39,616 bases of DNA, taken from contig JAEYSV010000036.1 in the NCBI GenBank assembly GCA_023434365.1, positions 1 to 39,616 on the forward strand. Direction: 5' to 3'. The translations under genes were made by a program, and so were the position numbers. The notes under the pieces are model-generated. The model saw only the letters and a list, made by a program, of their open reading frames with translations. It was not told where the DNA came from and did not search any database. Within the stretch, counting starts at the first letter, position 1; every line of letters starts with the position of its first letter. Shown piece after piece: positions 15,797-24,924 of the stretch. The DNA is from Bacillota bacterium. Its GTDB lineage: Bacteria > Bacillota > Clostridia > Lachnospirales > Lachnospiraceae.

Positions 15797-15849
15797 TTTA
15801 TAAACTATCATTTAGATTAAATGATCACTATTTATAAATAATACAACAA

Positions 15850-15890
15850 ACGTATCGCTACAATTTGAACATTGTAGCGATACGTTTTTT
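15850..15890 (+). terminator. Intrinsic terminator of the cold-shock gene
   Basis: ACGTATCGCTACAAT (15850-15864) and ATTGTAGCGATACGT (15871-15885) form a perfect 15-bp stem with a 6-nt loop and T6. It may also stop the metallophosphoesterase transcript from the other side. Confidence 0.95.
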
Positions 15891-15921
15891 ATCTTGTCAA
15901 TAAGTCTCCCGCTTGATTTTA

Positions 15922-16998
15922 CTATTTTATTATTATGGATAACATCTCCGCTTTTGTTCCCACTCTCATAGGAAAGCCCCAGCATCCCATACCAGAACTA
16001 ACTAGAATTTGATAGTCTTCCTCCTTCACATGCCCATAGTTCACTTCATTTACAAGGCCGGAAATCAAACTCCCTGGGAAAATCTGACCACTATGAGTAT
16101 GCCCGGATAATTGCAAATCTACGCCTGCATCCTTGGCTGCCTCTGTATCAACCGGCTGATGGTCTAATAAGATGATTGGTTTTGACGAATCGATTCCCTG
16201 TGTTAAGTCCGATATCTCTGCGCGAACTTGAATATCTTGGTTATATCTTGCATCTTTTCTCCCAATTACATAAAATCGATCATCTACTAAATGTGTCTCA
16301 TCTTCTAACACTTTGATACCTATGGAACTAAGAGCATCTACATAGTCATTAATGGTTTCTTTATAACCTTCATGATTGCCTCTTACATAATATACCTTTC
16401 CAATCTCTTGCATCTGGTCAAATATCTCTAAGCTGTAATCAAGTATTGATTCATATGAACTTTCATCAGCAATATCACCGCCAAGAAAGATATACTCTGG
16501 CTGATAGTCCTTTACTTTCTGGAGCAAGGTATCCATCTGTTTTTCTTTTACAGCCGTTCCTAAGTGAATATCTGATACGAAGAAAACATGAATCGGTTTC
16601 TCCTGTTCTGATATCTTAGTTACCTCTATCGTATACTCAGTCATCGTAGGATTCGTAGCCGAGATATAGCCATAAATCGTGATTAATATCGACAAAAAGA
16701 CTACAAGCAAACCATGAAAATAAATCTTGTTCCATATCTGATAGGTCTTTCCTCCAATTGCTCGTAATCCTATCCCAATCAAATCTGCAACAATGGAGAA
16801 GAGCAACAGGTAAATAAATAATCCCATGAAGATACTACGTAAGAACAGCACACAGGATAATATTAAGAAAACGAACGCTACATAAGTAATTTTCTTATGC
16901 TTTGTACGCTTTATAAAAGGGACTTGCTTCATTTTATGTACCAGATAGGCGGTACAGGATAATAATATTAGGATTGTTAAAATGATGAAAAATGTCAT
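15922..16998 (-). CDS. Membrane metallophosphoesterase
   Basis: The product has 358 residues. Four N-terminal helices (about 4-21, 37-53, 56-76, 93-114) precede a calcineurin-like phosphoesterase domain with all metal-binding motifs: DIHLG (143-147), GGDIAD (173-178), GNHE (207-210), DHQP and GHTHSGQ. It resembles the YkuE/YaeI group of membrane phosphoesterases, some of which hydrolyse lipid-linked substrates. The true substrate is unknown. The start at 16998 has GAGGAA upstream. It stands alone between the cold-shock gene (convergent) and iclR. Confidence 0.9.
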   Translation of the reverse strand: MTFFIILTILILLSCTAYLVHKMKQVPFIKRTKHKKITYVAFVFLILSCVLFLRSIFMGLFIYLLLFSIVADLIGIGLRAIGGKTYQIWNKIYFHGLLVVFLSILITIYGYISATNPTMTEYTIEVTKISEQEKPIHVFFVSDIHLGTAVKEKQMDTLLQKVKDYQPEYIFLGGDIADESSYESILDYSLEIFDQMQEIGKVYYVRGNHEGYKETINDYVDALSSIGIKVLEDETHLVDDRFYVIGRKDARYNQDIQVRAEISDLTQGIDSSKPIILLDHQPVDTEAAKDAGVDLQLSGHTHSGQIFPGSLISGLVNEVNYGHVKEEDYQILVSSGMGCWGFPMRVGTKAEMLSIIIK

Positions 16999-17075
16999 TT
17001 GTATTCCTCGCTTTCCCGGATGTTATTTTTAAGTATATCAAACATCTATAAGCTTTCACAAATTAAATAATTCTA

Positions 17076-17109
17076 AACAAAAATGTCACTAACAATTGTC
17101 AGTGACATT
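17076..17109 (-). terminator. Intrinsic terminator of the kdgK-iclR operon
   Basis: AATGTCACT (17082-17090) pairs with AGTGACATT (17101-17109), with extra ACA/TGT pairing inside, then TTTTTG on the minus strand. It lies 22 bases after the iclR stop codon. Confidence 0.88.
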
Positions 17110-17131
17110 ATATCTATCTTATCTATACGAA

Positions 17132-17902
17132 CTAATACTCAGTTCCCATCAGTGCTGAAAACTGTTTTCTGTATTCCAGAACAATTTCAGATAACTCTGC
17201 GACACGTTCATCTGACATTCTTGAAATTGGAACTGAAATACTAAACGCGTACTCAACATTTTGATCATAATTATAGATACTAGCCGCAATGCAACGTACT
17301 CCCAGTTCATTTTCCTGGTTATCCAGAGCATAGCCTCGTTCTCTCGTCAACTCAAGTTCCCTAAGGAATTCTTCCTTATTTGTTATCGTGTATTTAGTAT
17401 ATGGTGTAATTCTATGATTGTCCCACAGATTAATAACATCATTTTTAGGTAGCTCCGCTAGCATTGCCTTGCCAACACCGGTAGTAAAAATGGAATGTGC
17501 TAAACCGATTTGAGAAACCATTTGCACCGAGTTCACTCTTGATTCCACCTTATCAATATAGATAATCATATCGCCACTCCGTTGCACAAGATGCACCGTT
17601 TCACTACATGTTTGCGATAACTTTTTAAGTAATGGATGAAGCAAACGAAGTACATCCTGCTGTTTTTTTACTTGCTCGGCCATTCTTAACAGCTTATACG
17701 TCATCGCATACTGATCAGACTTTTCCAACTTATTTACATACCCCATTGTACTAAGTGACATTAAGAGCCGATGTACTGTACTTTTATTAAGATTAAGAGC
17801 CACTCCTATTTCTGTAACTCCCATTGGCCCTTCCTCGCATAACAGTTCCATTACATTAAAAATTCTTTCCGCACTTTTTATCGGATTCTTTTCCTCCATC
17901 AT
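17132..17902 (-). CDS. IclR family transcriptional regulator (KdgR-like)
   Basis: This 256-residue regulator has an N-terminal winged helix ('MGVTEIGVALNLNKSTVHRLLMSLSTMGYV', about 27-56) and a C-terminal IclR effector domain ('STGVGKAMLAELP'-like, 'ERGYALDNQENELGVRCIAASI', 'YAFSISVPISRM'). It lies 18 bases after kdgK in the same operon. Many IclR members that sit with a 2-keto-3-deoxygluconate kinase are KdgR repressors which release DNA when KDG accumulates. A dyad TGAAAC-N3-GTTTCA in front of the operon fits such a protein. The KdgR assignment is inferred from that context. Confidence 0.9.
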   Translation of the reverse strand: MMEEKNPIKSAERIFNVMELLCEEGPMGVTEIGVALNLNKSTVHRLLMSLSTMGYVNKLEKSDQYAMTYKLLRMAEQVKKQQDVLRLLHPLLKKLSQTCSETVHLVQRSGDMIIYIDKVESRVNSVQMVSQIGLAHSIFTTGVGKAMLAELPKNDVINLWDNHRITPYTKYTITNKEEFLRELELTRERGYALDNQENELGVRCIAASIYNYDQNVEYAFSISVPISRMSDERVAELSEIVLEYRKQFSALMGTEY

Positions 17903-17920
17903 ACCCCATACACTTTCCTA

Positions 17921-18946
17921 TTAACGATTCATTTCACTTTCATAACCTACATTTTTATGAGAAGTAATAATACGTTCAATTTCATCAAAATCAGAAGCTG
18001 GCAAGTCTCCCGGGATAGTATTTTTTACCGCCCCACATGCGTTTCCAAATTCTAAAGCTTTTTTAACATCATTATATTTGAGTAAGCCGAACAACACACC
18101 GGATACATATGCATCTCCACTCCCAATTCGATCCACAACTTCGATATCAATATATGGTTTTTCTGTATACCACTCATCGTCTTTTGCGGAGTAGATTGTG
18201 GAGGTAAAATTGTGTTTGTGCGGATTTATTATCTTTCTTTCCGTTGAAGCTACTACGCTAATTGGGTAGGTAGTAGTAAATTGCTTTTGCATCTCTTTAA
18301 GGGTTCCACTCATTTGGAACATTCTACGACAAGTCTCTTCTGAAGCAAATAAGATGTCAACATAAGGTAAAATTGTTGTAATCGTTTCTCTAGCTTGTTC
18401 TTCTGTCCAAAGATTAGCACGGTAATTTACATCAAAGGAAATTAAAGCACCGTTTTCTTTGAATTTCTTTATCACTTCAACCGCTAAATTGCGGGAATTT
18501 TCACATAATGCAAGCGTAATCCCACTAGTATGGAAGATTTTCGCATTTTTAAACATAGATTCTGGTAATTCTTCAATTCTCAATGTGTTAATAGAAGAAT
18601 TGCGACGATCATACACTACACATGGTTTTCTTGGGTGTGCACCATTTTCATAATAATACACTCCTAGTCTTGTGTCTGCAGATCGGTCATATACGATATA
18701 ATCATCACTTACGCTGTAAAATCGAACACGGTTTTTAATAAATGTTCCTAATTGATTATTCGGTAATTTGGTTATAACACCAGTCCGAAGTCCAAGTAAC
18801 GAAACACCGGATACGATATTTAATTCAGAACCACCAGCTCCCTTTTCAAACATATCTCCTCTGATAATTCGTTCATTGTTTGGTGCTGATAAACGCAGCA
18901 TGATCTCTCCTAATGCCAATAAATCGAATTTGTTTGTTGTTTCCAT
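17921..18946 (-). CDS. kdgK: PfkB family sugar kinase, probable 2-keto-3-deoxygluconate kinase
   Basis: This 341-residue ribokinase-fold kinase phosphorylates a sugar at the expense of ATP; KDG to KDPG is the likely reaction, in pectin/uronate breakdown. Motifs are 'LLALGEIMLRL' and 'GAGGSELNI' (38-44, substrate side), 'FDVNYRANLW' (171-180) typical for KDG kinases, and 'DRIGSGDAYVSG' (272-283) with GSGD holding the catalytic Asp278. It is the first gene of an operon with the IclR regulator. The matching aldolase gene is not in the window. Substrate is moderately sure: other 2-keto sugar acids or fructose-like sugars remain possible. Confidence 0.85.
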   Translation of the reverse strand: METTNKFDLLALGEIMLRLSAPNNERIIRGDMFEKGAGGSELNIVSGVSLLGLRTGVITKLPNNQLGTFIKNRVRFYSVSDDYIVYDRSADTRLGVYYYENGAHPRKPCVVYDRRNSSINTLRIEELPESMFKNAKIFHTSGITLALCENSRNLAVEVIKKFKENGALISFDVNYRANLWTEEQARETITTILPYVDILFASEETCRRMFQMSGTLKEMQKQFTTTYPISVVASTERKIINPHKHNFTSTIYSAKDDEWYTEKPYIDIEVVDRIGSGDAYVSGVLFGLLKYNDVKKALEFGNACGAVKNTIPGDLPASDFDEIERIITSHKNVGYESEMNR

Positions 18947-19128
18947 GGCTGCCTCCTAGCGTAGTAATGTCTTAGTTTTGTGAAGCAGATATTCGCATTC
19001 CGCTTCGTTTTTGATAAGTTAAATAAAACTGTTACATGAAAAGGTAATTCATTTTTGGCAAAATGGGTTTAGGTTAAGGTATGCAACAGTTATATTTAAC
19101 GATAGAAACGAATCTGTGTTCCACAATA

Positions 19129-19143
19129 TGAAACAGCGTTTCA
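19129..19143. promoter_or_regulatory. KdgR/IclR-type operator before kdgK
   Basis: TGAAAC-AGC-GTTTCA is a perfect 6-3-6 dyad and the same core as the enterobacterial KdgR box. It lies directly downstream of the -10 box of the kdgK promoter, covering about +2 to +16, where a bound repressor would block initiation. Confidence 0.8.
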
Positions 19144-19151
19144 ATAATTTT

Positions 19152-19180
19152 ATTATAATAAAAACTGCTATAAATGTCAA
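19152..19180 (-). promoter_or_regulatory. Consensus promoter of the kdgK-iclR operon
   Basis: On the minus strand TTGACA (19180-19175), 17-base spacer, TATAAT (19157-19152): both hexamers are perfect. The spacer is also the 3' arm of the terminator of the upstream ABC operon. Confidence 0.9.
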
Positions 19181-19218
19181 TGAGTTTTATTTTATCATTC
19201 TCCTTTTATAGCAGTTTT
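19161..19218 (-). terminator. Terminator of the ABC exporter operon, overlapping the kdgK promoter
   Basis: AAAACTGCTATAAA (19161-19174) and TTTATAGCAGTTTT (19205-19218) are exact complements over 14 bases with a 30-nt loop. On the minus strand the stem runs into TTTTTATTATAAT. The -35 box of the kdgK promoter lies in the loop and its spacer in the stem. Confidence 0.8.
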
Positions 19219-19239
19219 ATTACATTATCACCTATTCAA

Positions 19240-20139
19240 TTATTTAACTTCTTCCGTAGGTTTTTCTATGCTGATATGACCATCTCTTAGTTGTAACCGA
19301 ACTTTGTTTCCCTGAATTCCAAGTGCATCCAGAATTTCTCTAGGGATTTGAACGCGCCCTGCACGGTCAATAATTGCATATTCTTCTTGTGTTGCTTCCT
19401 CTTTCCAGTCAATGTCACTATTTAAAAAATCACCTGCATATTGTTGCTTCAAAATACGTTCACTACTAGTTTTTCCATCTCTAATTGACACAACACGCTC
19501 TACTTTTTTACTAAGCGTAACATCGTGGGTAACAACAACAATCGTAAGATTTAGTTCTTTATTCAACCGACGAAACATATCAAGAATATAATCCGCTGTT
19601 TTTCGATCTACTGATCCGGTTGGTTCATCTGCCAATAGTAATTTTGGATTATTGGCTAACGCAATCGCAATTGCTATTCTTTGTTGTTCTCCACCAGAGA
19701 GTTGGTTTAACCTATTATGTTTTCGGTGACTCATTCCGACCAAATCAAGTAAATAATTCACCTTCTCTTTCTTATTCTTCTCGTTAGTGAATAAGATTGG
19801 CGTCATTATATTCTCATAAGCACTTAAAAATGGAAGTAGATTTCTTGCATTATTCTGCCATACAAATCCAACCGTATTTCTTTTGTAATCAACCAGTTCG
19901 CTATCTGTCATGTTGAAAAGATTTTTTCCATCAACGAATAATTTGCCAGCACTGGGACGATCAAGACCACCAATCATATTGAGGAATGTGGATTTACCAC
20001 TACCGCTGTTCCCGATGATTGCCATGAACTCACCTTTTTTTACTTCGAGGTCAAGGCCTTGCAGTGCCACTACTTCGATATCTGTTGTTTTATAGATTTT
20101 AACCAGGTTATCTGCTAGAATCATCGATTCATTATTCAT
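19240..20139 (-). CDS. ABC transporter ATP-binding protein with C-terminal AbrB-like domain
   Basis: This 299-residue ATPase is of the MacB/LolD type. It has Walker A GNSGSGKST (43-51), Q-loop WQNN (94-97), signature LSGGEQQR (147-154), Walker B LLLADEPTGSVD (167-178) and the H-loop THD (204-206). After the ATPase core, residues about 253-292 ('EYAIIDRAGRVQIP...ALGI') match a SpoVT/AbrB swapped-hairpin domain, normally a DNA-binding or dimerisation module. Here it may help the two ATPases of the operon to pair, or couple the pump to regulation; both are guesses. The start overlaps the stop of the upstream ATPase gene (ATGAATAATG), so they are coupled. It is the last gene of the exporter operon. 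Confidence 0.92.
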   Translation of the reverse strand: MNNESMILADNLVKIYKTTDIEVVALQGLDLEVKKGEFMAIIGNSGSGKSTFLNMIGGLDRPSAGKLFVDGKNLFNMTDSELVDYKRNTVGFVWQNNARNLLPFLSAYENIMTPILFTNEKNKKEKVNYLLDLVGMSHRKHNRLNQLSGGEQQRIAIAIALANNPKLLLADEPTGSVDRKTADYILDMFRRLNKELNLTIVVVTHDVTLSKKVERVVSIRDGKTSSERILKQQYAGDFLNSDIDWKEEATQEEYAIIDRAGRVQIPREILDALGIQGNKVRLQLRDGHISIEKPTEEVK

Positions 20140-20815
20140 GCACTACTTCACCATCCTCTAACTCATATACTTTGTCACCAGCATCCATTAAACCAGTATC
20201 ATGCGTTGTCATAATAATCGTAACATCTTCTTTGCTAACTAATTCTTTGAATATTTTCATAATAATTAATGAAGTCTGACTATCCAATTCTGCGGTAGGC
20301 TCATCTGCAAAAATAACAGTCGGCTTATGGGCGAGCGCACGTGCAATGGCAACTCTTTGCTGCTCCCCACCGGATAATTCGGCCGGCATATGGTGCATAC
20401 GATTATTCAAACCCACTAATTTTAAACATTCTTCCACACGAGCTTTCTTATCCTCTTTATAATTAGCAAGGCGTAGTGCAAACTCAACGTTTTCAAAGGC
20501 TGTCATATTAGGTATTAACGAAACTGACTGAAAGATAAAACCAATCTTATGTCGTCTTAATTCTTCTCGTTTTCGTTCTGATAACTCAGTAATATCCTCA
20601 TTAGCAAACAATACTTTTCCATTGGTCGGATAATCGAGTGCTCCTAAGATATTTAGTAAGGTAGTTTTACCCGAACCGGAACGACCTTTTAATATTGTCA
20701 GCGTATTCTTTGGTACTTGTATGGCAATATTTTTTAATGCGTGAAATTGCTCCCCACCTGCTACCGGAAAAATACGATTCACTTGTTCTGTGGCTATTAT
20801 ATATTCTGTATTCAT
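20132..20815 (-). CDS. ABC transporter ATP-binding protein (MacB/LolD type)
   Basis: This 227-residue ATPase has Walker A GRSGSGKT (44-51), 'FIFQSVSLIPNMTAFENV' (Q-loop region), signature LSGGEQQRVAIARAL, Walker B VIFADEPTAELD and the H-loop THD. The frame is open to a TTG at 20848 inside the permease gene, but the ATG at 20815 has GGATGG upstream and the family's usual length, so it is chosen. It is the second-last gene of the six-gene exporter operon and overlaps the next ATPase by 8 bases. The two ATPases probably form a heterodimer under the single two-FtsX-domain permease. Confidence 0.92.
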   Translation of the reverse strand: MNTEYIIATEQVNRIFPVAGGEQFHALKNIAIQVPKNTLTILKGRSGSGKTTLLNILGALDYPTNGKVLFANEDITELSERKREELRRHKIGFIFQSVSLIPNMTAFENVEFALRLANYKEDKKARVEECLKLVGLNNRMHHMPAELSGGEQQRVAIARALAHKPTVIFADEPTAELDSQTSLIIMKIFKELVSKEDVTIIMTTHDTGLMDAGDKVYELEDGEVVHE

Positions 20816-20834
20816 TCCTTCTCCATCCTTTCCA

Positions 20835-23639
20835 CTAATCTTCACCAAGCTTCAATGCCTGAGATATTTTCAGTTTATATATCAAGGATGCCAAAATTAT
20901 CATACAGAAGATAAATACGACACCTACTACGGTAAATAACCGTACCATATCATTGGACTGGGTAATTAGTCGAAGCGGAAGCACCTGATTCGATGCGCTA
21001 TACGCAATCTGAATCATTGGCACAAATAATCTTGAGCTTATTACGCCAATTAATGCGCCAATTCCAATTGAAAGGACTCCACTAAATAACTGTTCATTGA
21101 TTAACATGTGTATGATTTCACGCTTAGACATACCCATCGCCCGAAACACACCGAATAATAGTTCTCTTGAGCGTATTGATAATATCCAGTAAATCAGGTA
21201 TCCTACGATACATAGAATCAAAATGATAATAAAACTCATCGTTAAGATACCATTCGTTCCTTGAAATAACGTATCATTGCGATTCTCAATTAATAATACT
21301 TTCGTATCTTTTACATAATTTAAATCAATTTTTTGTTCTTCGGCAAATCCATAAAAGAAATCCGTGCTATCTTTTACATCAAGCCATACAGTATAAGGCA
21401 GGACTCCCCAATTAGTCTGTACTGTAGTAAGATGAGCCAAAATCATATAATTCTGTTCTTCAACTACACCACCATCTGGAGTTACCTTCATTGAAGTAGG
21501 AACATATCCTGGCCAGTATTCTACAAAACCGTATACCTTCGCAGTGATTGCTTCCCCTTTTTTATTATAGTAAATGATTTTATCACCCAGATTGTATCCT
21601 AATTTTTGCTTGAAATTATAGGACAGAATTACCGCGTCTGATTTTTTCGCCATTACATTAAGGTATTCGTAGTAATGGTATGGCAATAGCGAATTATCCA
21701 TACTTGTTACTTTTCCGAAGTCTTTAGTGTGGATACCATATACATTAACCACCGTTTGCTCTTTGCCATTTCGAATATACGCATCGTTACTTATATAGAC
21801 TTTGGCAGCTGATTGAACTTCATCAAACTGTAGATAACGACTAAAATCAGGTTCTTTATAGGTCAGTTCTACCGTTGGGTCTGCTGCAGCTAATGCCTGA
21901 TTGCTCTTCCACTTTTCAGATATAATCAGATCAGCTCCATTCGCATACCGTATATAAGCTTCTGAGTTTGCCAGTATGGTTCTTGCAACGGTAGCATTGA
22001 AAATACCTAGTGCAATCGTCAAAATTAGAAAAATCATAATAAAGTACTGTTTACTTCCTGTTCTCATAATTTGAAGGAAGGACGCGTAATTTGCTGGCTT
22101 CCATCTCTTACGGTTCACGGTATAGATAAGTTTTACTAAGATTGGCTGTATTCTTAATGCTAACAACCCTGCACCTAGAATGAACAACGAACTACAAAGG
22201 AATAAGAGTGGATCTAGAGAACCACCGGAAACAACTCGCTTAATCATTTCCTCTTTTTGATTTCCAAAAGAATAGTATCCATAAATCGATACACCAAAAA
22301 TCACGATATCCAGATAAAACTTTTGCCAGAATCGTTTTCCAGTTCGCGCTTTCTTTTGCTTCAGGTTAACAATAGATAATTTGGAGCTTTTCAGCGCTGG
22401 AAGTACCGTCATTAATACTGATACAAGTACTGCTACTCCAGCAATAAGCAATACATCTAGTGAATACTCTGTATCCAGAGGCCTCCGCTTAACAAACTCT
22501 AAGAACGCATTGGAGGAACCAAGAATACGACAGATATATGCCGCAATTGGTAACCCCGTTACAAAACCGATTGCTGCCAACAATCCTGACTGCATCATGT
22601 AGAGGCTGAAAATCTGCCATCTTGATGCACCACGGCTTTTAAGCAACGAGATTTCGTTATCTTCAAGATTGATTAACTGTCCCGATATCATAAACAGGAA
22701 TGCACATAATAAAACCAAAACTGGTACCTGTAGAATAATCAAGGTGACACTAACACGTTTTTCATAGTTATTATAATTTTCCAATACCTGTAGATACTCT
22801 GGACGTGGTACATAATCAACTAAACTGATTGTCTCATCAGCAATGCTATTCGTAAAGGTAAGTAATTTATCGACTTTCTCTGGTTTCATCGCGGTGTAAT
22901 CGAACATCACATGCCACTGGCCTGTCACATTATAATTTAACTTCTCTTTAACGAGAAAATTGCTCATAAAGATTTCTTCTGAAATAAATACTTCATCTAT
23001 AAATCCATCCGGTGAATTTACCCAGTAAGCATCGTTTTCGTTCGCATTCTCAAACGTTCCAACAATCTTAACACGAACGTTTTCCCCATTAAGTCCACGT
23101 AATGTTTTAAAGTTTAAGACATCACCAATAATCAGGTTTAGTTTCACTAAAGTGGATTCACTAACGATTGCTTCAAAACAACCATCTTCAGTCATAGTAT
23201 TAGCATACATCTGACCCGTACGAATCTTGACATGATCTTCTAGTTCTGTCATCATACCAATTTTGACACTTACTTCCCTTTTTCCTGCATTACGATCTAC
23301 TTCAAATACACTTTTACTTGGCTGTACATGATAGTGAGCAAGCCTCATATATTCCGGTAGCTCCATATCCGCACAAAAATTCTCGGATAATTCTAATAAC
23401 TTATAAAACTCAGCACTATTCTGCGTCTTTTTCATTGCACTTGACATACTTAACGTCCCAGGATAGACGTTTGTTGTGTCAAACACTTCCTCAAATCCAT
23501 CTGTCAACATTCGTTGTAATGAAGCGTTCCGGTATAATGGATGACTAACTGCTATTGCTACCAGTAATATATTACCGATTAACAAGCTAAACACCATCCA
23601 TTTTTTATGTACTAACTTCTGTATCATTAATCGTAGCAT
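20835..23639 (-). CDS. ABC transporter permease, FtsX/MacB type, double domain
   Basis: This 934-residue permease has about ten helices. One is at the N-terminus (about 15-32). A large extracellular loop follows. Then come a first FtsX core ('VTLIILQVPVLVLLCAFLFMIS', 'LLAAIGFVTGLPIAAYIC', 'VLLIAGVAVLVSVLMTVLPAL'), additional central helices, a second large extracellular part, and a C-terminal FtsX core ('IIILILCIVGYLIYWIL', 'LSIGIGALIGVISSRL', 'FTVVGVVFIFCMIILASLIY'). 'LLKSRGASRWQI' and 'VFRAMGMSKREI' are the coupling segments that contact the ATPases. In Gram-positives such mechanotransmission-type ABC systems export peptides or lipids or remove antimicrobial peptides. The cargo is unknown. 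Confidence 0.92.
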   Translation of the reverse strand: MLRLMIQKLVHKKWMVFSLLIGNILLVAIAVSHPLYRNASLQRMLTDGFEEVFDTTNVYPGTLSMSSAMKKTQNSAEFYKLLELSENFCADMELPEYMRLAHYHVQPSKSVFEVDRNAGKREVSVKIGMMTELEDHVKIRTGQMYANTMTEDGCFEAIVSESTLVKLNLIIGDVLNFKTLRGLNGENVRVKIVGTFENANENDAYWVNSPDGFIDEVFISEEIFMSNFLVKEKLNYNVTGQWHVMFDYTAMKPEKVDKLLTFTNSIADETISLVDYVPRPEYLQVLENYNNYEKRVSVTLIILQVPVLVLLCAFLFMISGQLINLEDNEISLLKSRGASRWQIFSLYMMQSGLLAAIGFVTGLPIAAYICRILGSSNAFLEFVKRRPLDTEYSLDVLLIAGVAVLVSVLMTVLPALKSSKLSIVNLKQKKARTGKRFWQKFYLDIVIFGVSIYGYYSFGNQKEEMIKRVVSGGSLDPLLFLCSSLFILGAGLLALRIQPILVKLIYTVNRKRWKPANYASFLQIMRTGSKQYFIMIFLILTIALGIFNATVARTILANSEAYIRYANGADLIISEKWKSNQALAAADPTVELTYKEPDFSRYLQFDEVQSAAKVYISNDAYIRNGKEQTVVNVYGIHTKDFGKVTSMDNSLLPYHYYEYLNVMAKKSDAVILSYNFKQKLGYNLGDKIIYYNKKGEAITAKVYGFVEYWPGYVPTSMKVTPDGGVVEEQNYMILAHLTTVQTNWGVLPYTVWLDVKDSTDFFYGFAEEQKIDLNYVKDTKVLLIENRNDTLFQGTNGILTMSFIIILILCIVGYLIYWILSIRSRELLFGVFRAMGMSKREIIHMLINEQLFSGVLSIGIGALIGVISSRLFVPMIQIAYSASNQVLPLRLITQSNDMVRLFTVVGVVFIFCMIILASLIYKLKISQALKLGED

Positions 23640-23664
23640 AATGTTCCTGCCTTTCCTAGGTATC

Positions 23665-24924
23665 TTACTGACCTACTACAGCTTGCATTCCATCTTGCAA
23701 CCCTGCAATTGACCAATAGAAACTGGTATTATATTTACCAATAATAAAACTCTGTTTTTTAAGCTTTCCGTTTTCTAATATATTGGCATATGCATAGTTA
23801 GCCATTTCCTTTACTGCATTACGGTTAACTAGAAGAACATTATCCACACTCCATAAGGTTACCGATACATTAAAGCCAAAGTTCTGTATCTCTCTGTAGT
23901 TTGTCATATAACCATCAAGAAGTTCGCTTAAATCACCGTCAATCCTGATATAAGATACCTGGGATTTTAAATCCTCTGATAATCCTTCCGCATTGGAAGA
24001 AACTACGCGACCAGTTAGTTGTACATTCGTTCCGCCAATATTCGCATTAACTTCCATCGGCATATTGTATTGCAACAGACCTGATTCATTGTTAACACGA
24101 AGCATTACTTTACTCATGTTAATAATTCGAGCAATCATATCCCATTCTGTAATCTGCTGGCCTGAAACAAATTCAGCAAGTTGTCCCACTGCTCCCTGAA
24201 ATGGGCTGATAATCTCCACTAATCCATTCGCTTCAGATAATCCATTGATTTCATCTTGATGATCTTGGATCGTTTGATCCATAGATTCTTTATAGGCATC
24301 AAGCTCTTTTTTGCTATTGTTATAAGCAATCATATCTATTTGCTTCTGGTATTTGTCTTTAATCTCATCTAATGCTTTTTTCTTGTCCTTTAGCGCCAGA
24401 TTCCGGTCATTCACACCATTCCTATACTCTTCTTTGACTCTGCTTAACTCAAGCTTTTTCTGCTCAAGTGCAATTTCATCCACCTCTACATGAACTTTTG
24501 CTACTGGGTCTCCCTTTTTTATCATTTGGCCAGGTTCCACTAACCAGCTTTCAAAGATTAAGGTTCCATACTCCACTTTGTAACTGATCGTGTCAAAATC
24601 TACAAATGCCAAACGACCTCTTGTTTCATATGTATTTTTGATGGTACCGTAGGTAACTGGTTCTGTTTTGTAAGTAACTTGTTGATTGTTATCAGGTTTG
24701 TTCTCCGTCTTATCCCCTTCAAATAACAAAACCTCTGTATCAACCGACTCCGTCTCTTCCTGTACTTCTTCCTCCTGATTCTTATCTTGCTTATCATTTT
24801 CGTCTAATTTCGTTTCATTTGGCTGTTTCTCTTCTTTTTTGTTACCAGCATTAAAAGTAAAAGAGGTAGTTAGTAAGAGAATACAGCAGACAACTACTAA
24901 CAGTCTATTTTTAGTTTTTAACAT
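23665..24924 (-). CDS. Membrane fusion/adaptor protein (HlyD/MacA-like), third of three
   Basis: The product has 419 residues. It has an N-terminal hydrophobic segment, an acidic Glu/Gln/Asn-rich spacer, a biotinyl-lipoyl-like half ('WLVEPGQMIKKGDPVAKVHVEVDE'), a coiled-coil hairpin (about 165-235, 'LELSRVKEEYRNGVNDRNLALKDKKKALDEI...') and the matching second half ('GLVEIISPFQGAVGQLAEFVSGQQI'), then a beta-barrel. The frame also contains an ATG three codons earlier (24933), but that codon lies directly on the GGAAGGAG site; ATG 24924 has correct spacing. The gene overlaps the end of the previous adaptor gene. It is probably the adaptor that docks on the permease. Confidence 0.88.
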   Translation of the reverse strand: MLKTKNRLLVVVCCILLLTTSFTFNAGNKKEEKQPNETKLDENDKQDKNQEEEVQEETESVDTEVLLFEGDKTENKPDNNQQVTYKTEPVTYGTIKNTYETRGRLAFVDFDTISYKVEYGTLIFESWLVEPGQMIKKGDPVAKVHVEVDEIALEQKKLELSRVKEEYRNGVNDRNLALKDKKKALDEIKDKYQKQIDMIAYNNSKKELDAYKESMDQTIQDHQDEINGLSEANGLVEIISPFQGAVGQLAEFVSGQQITEWDMIARIINMSKVMLRVNNESGLLQYNMPMEVNANIGGTNVQLTGRVVSSNAEGLSEDLKSQVSYIRIDGDLSELLDGYMTNYREIQNFGFNVSVTLWSVDNVLLVNRNAVKEMANYAYANILENGKLKKQSFIIGKYNTSFYWSIAGLQDGMQAVVGQ

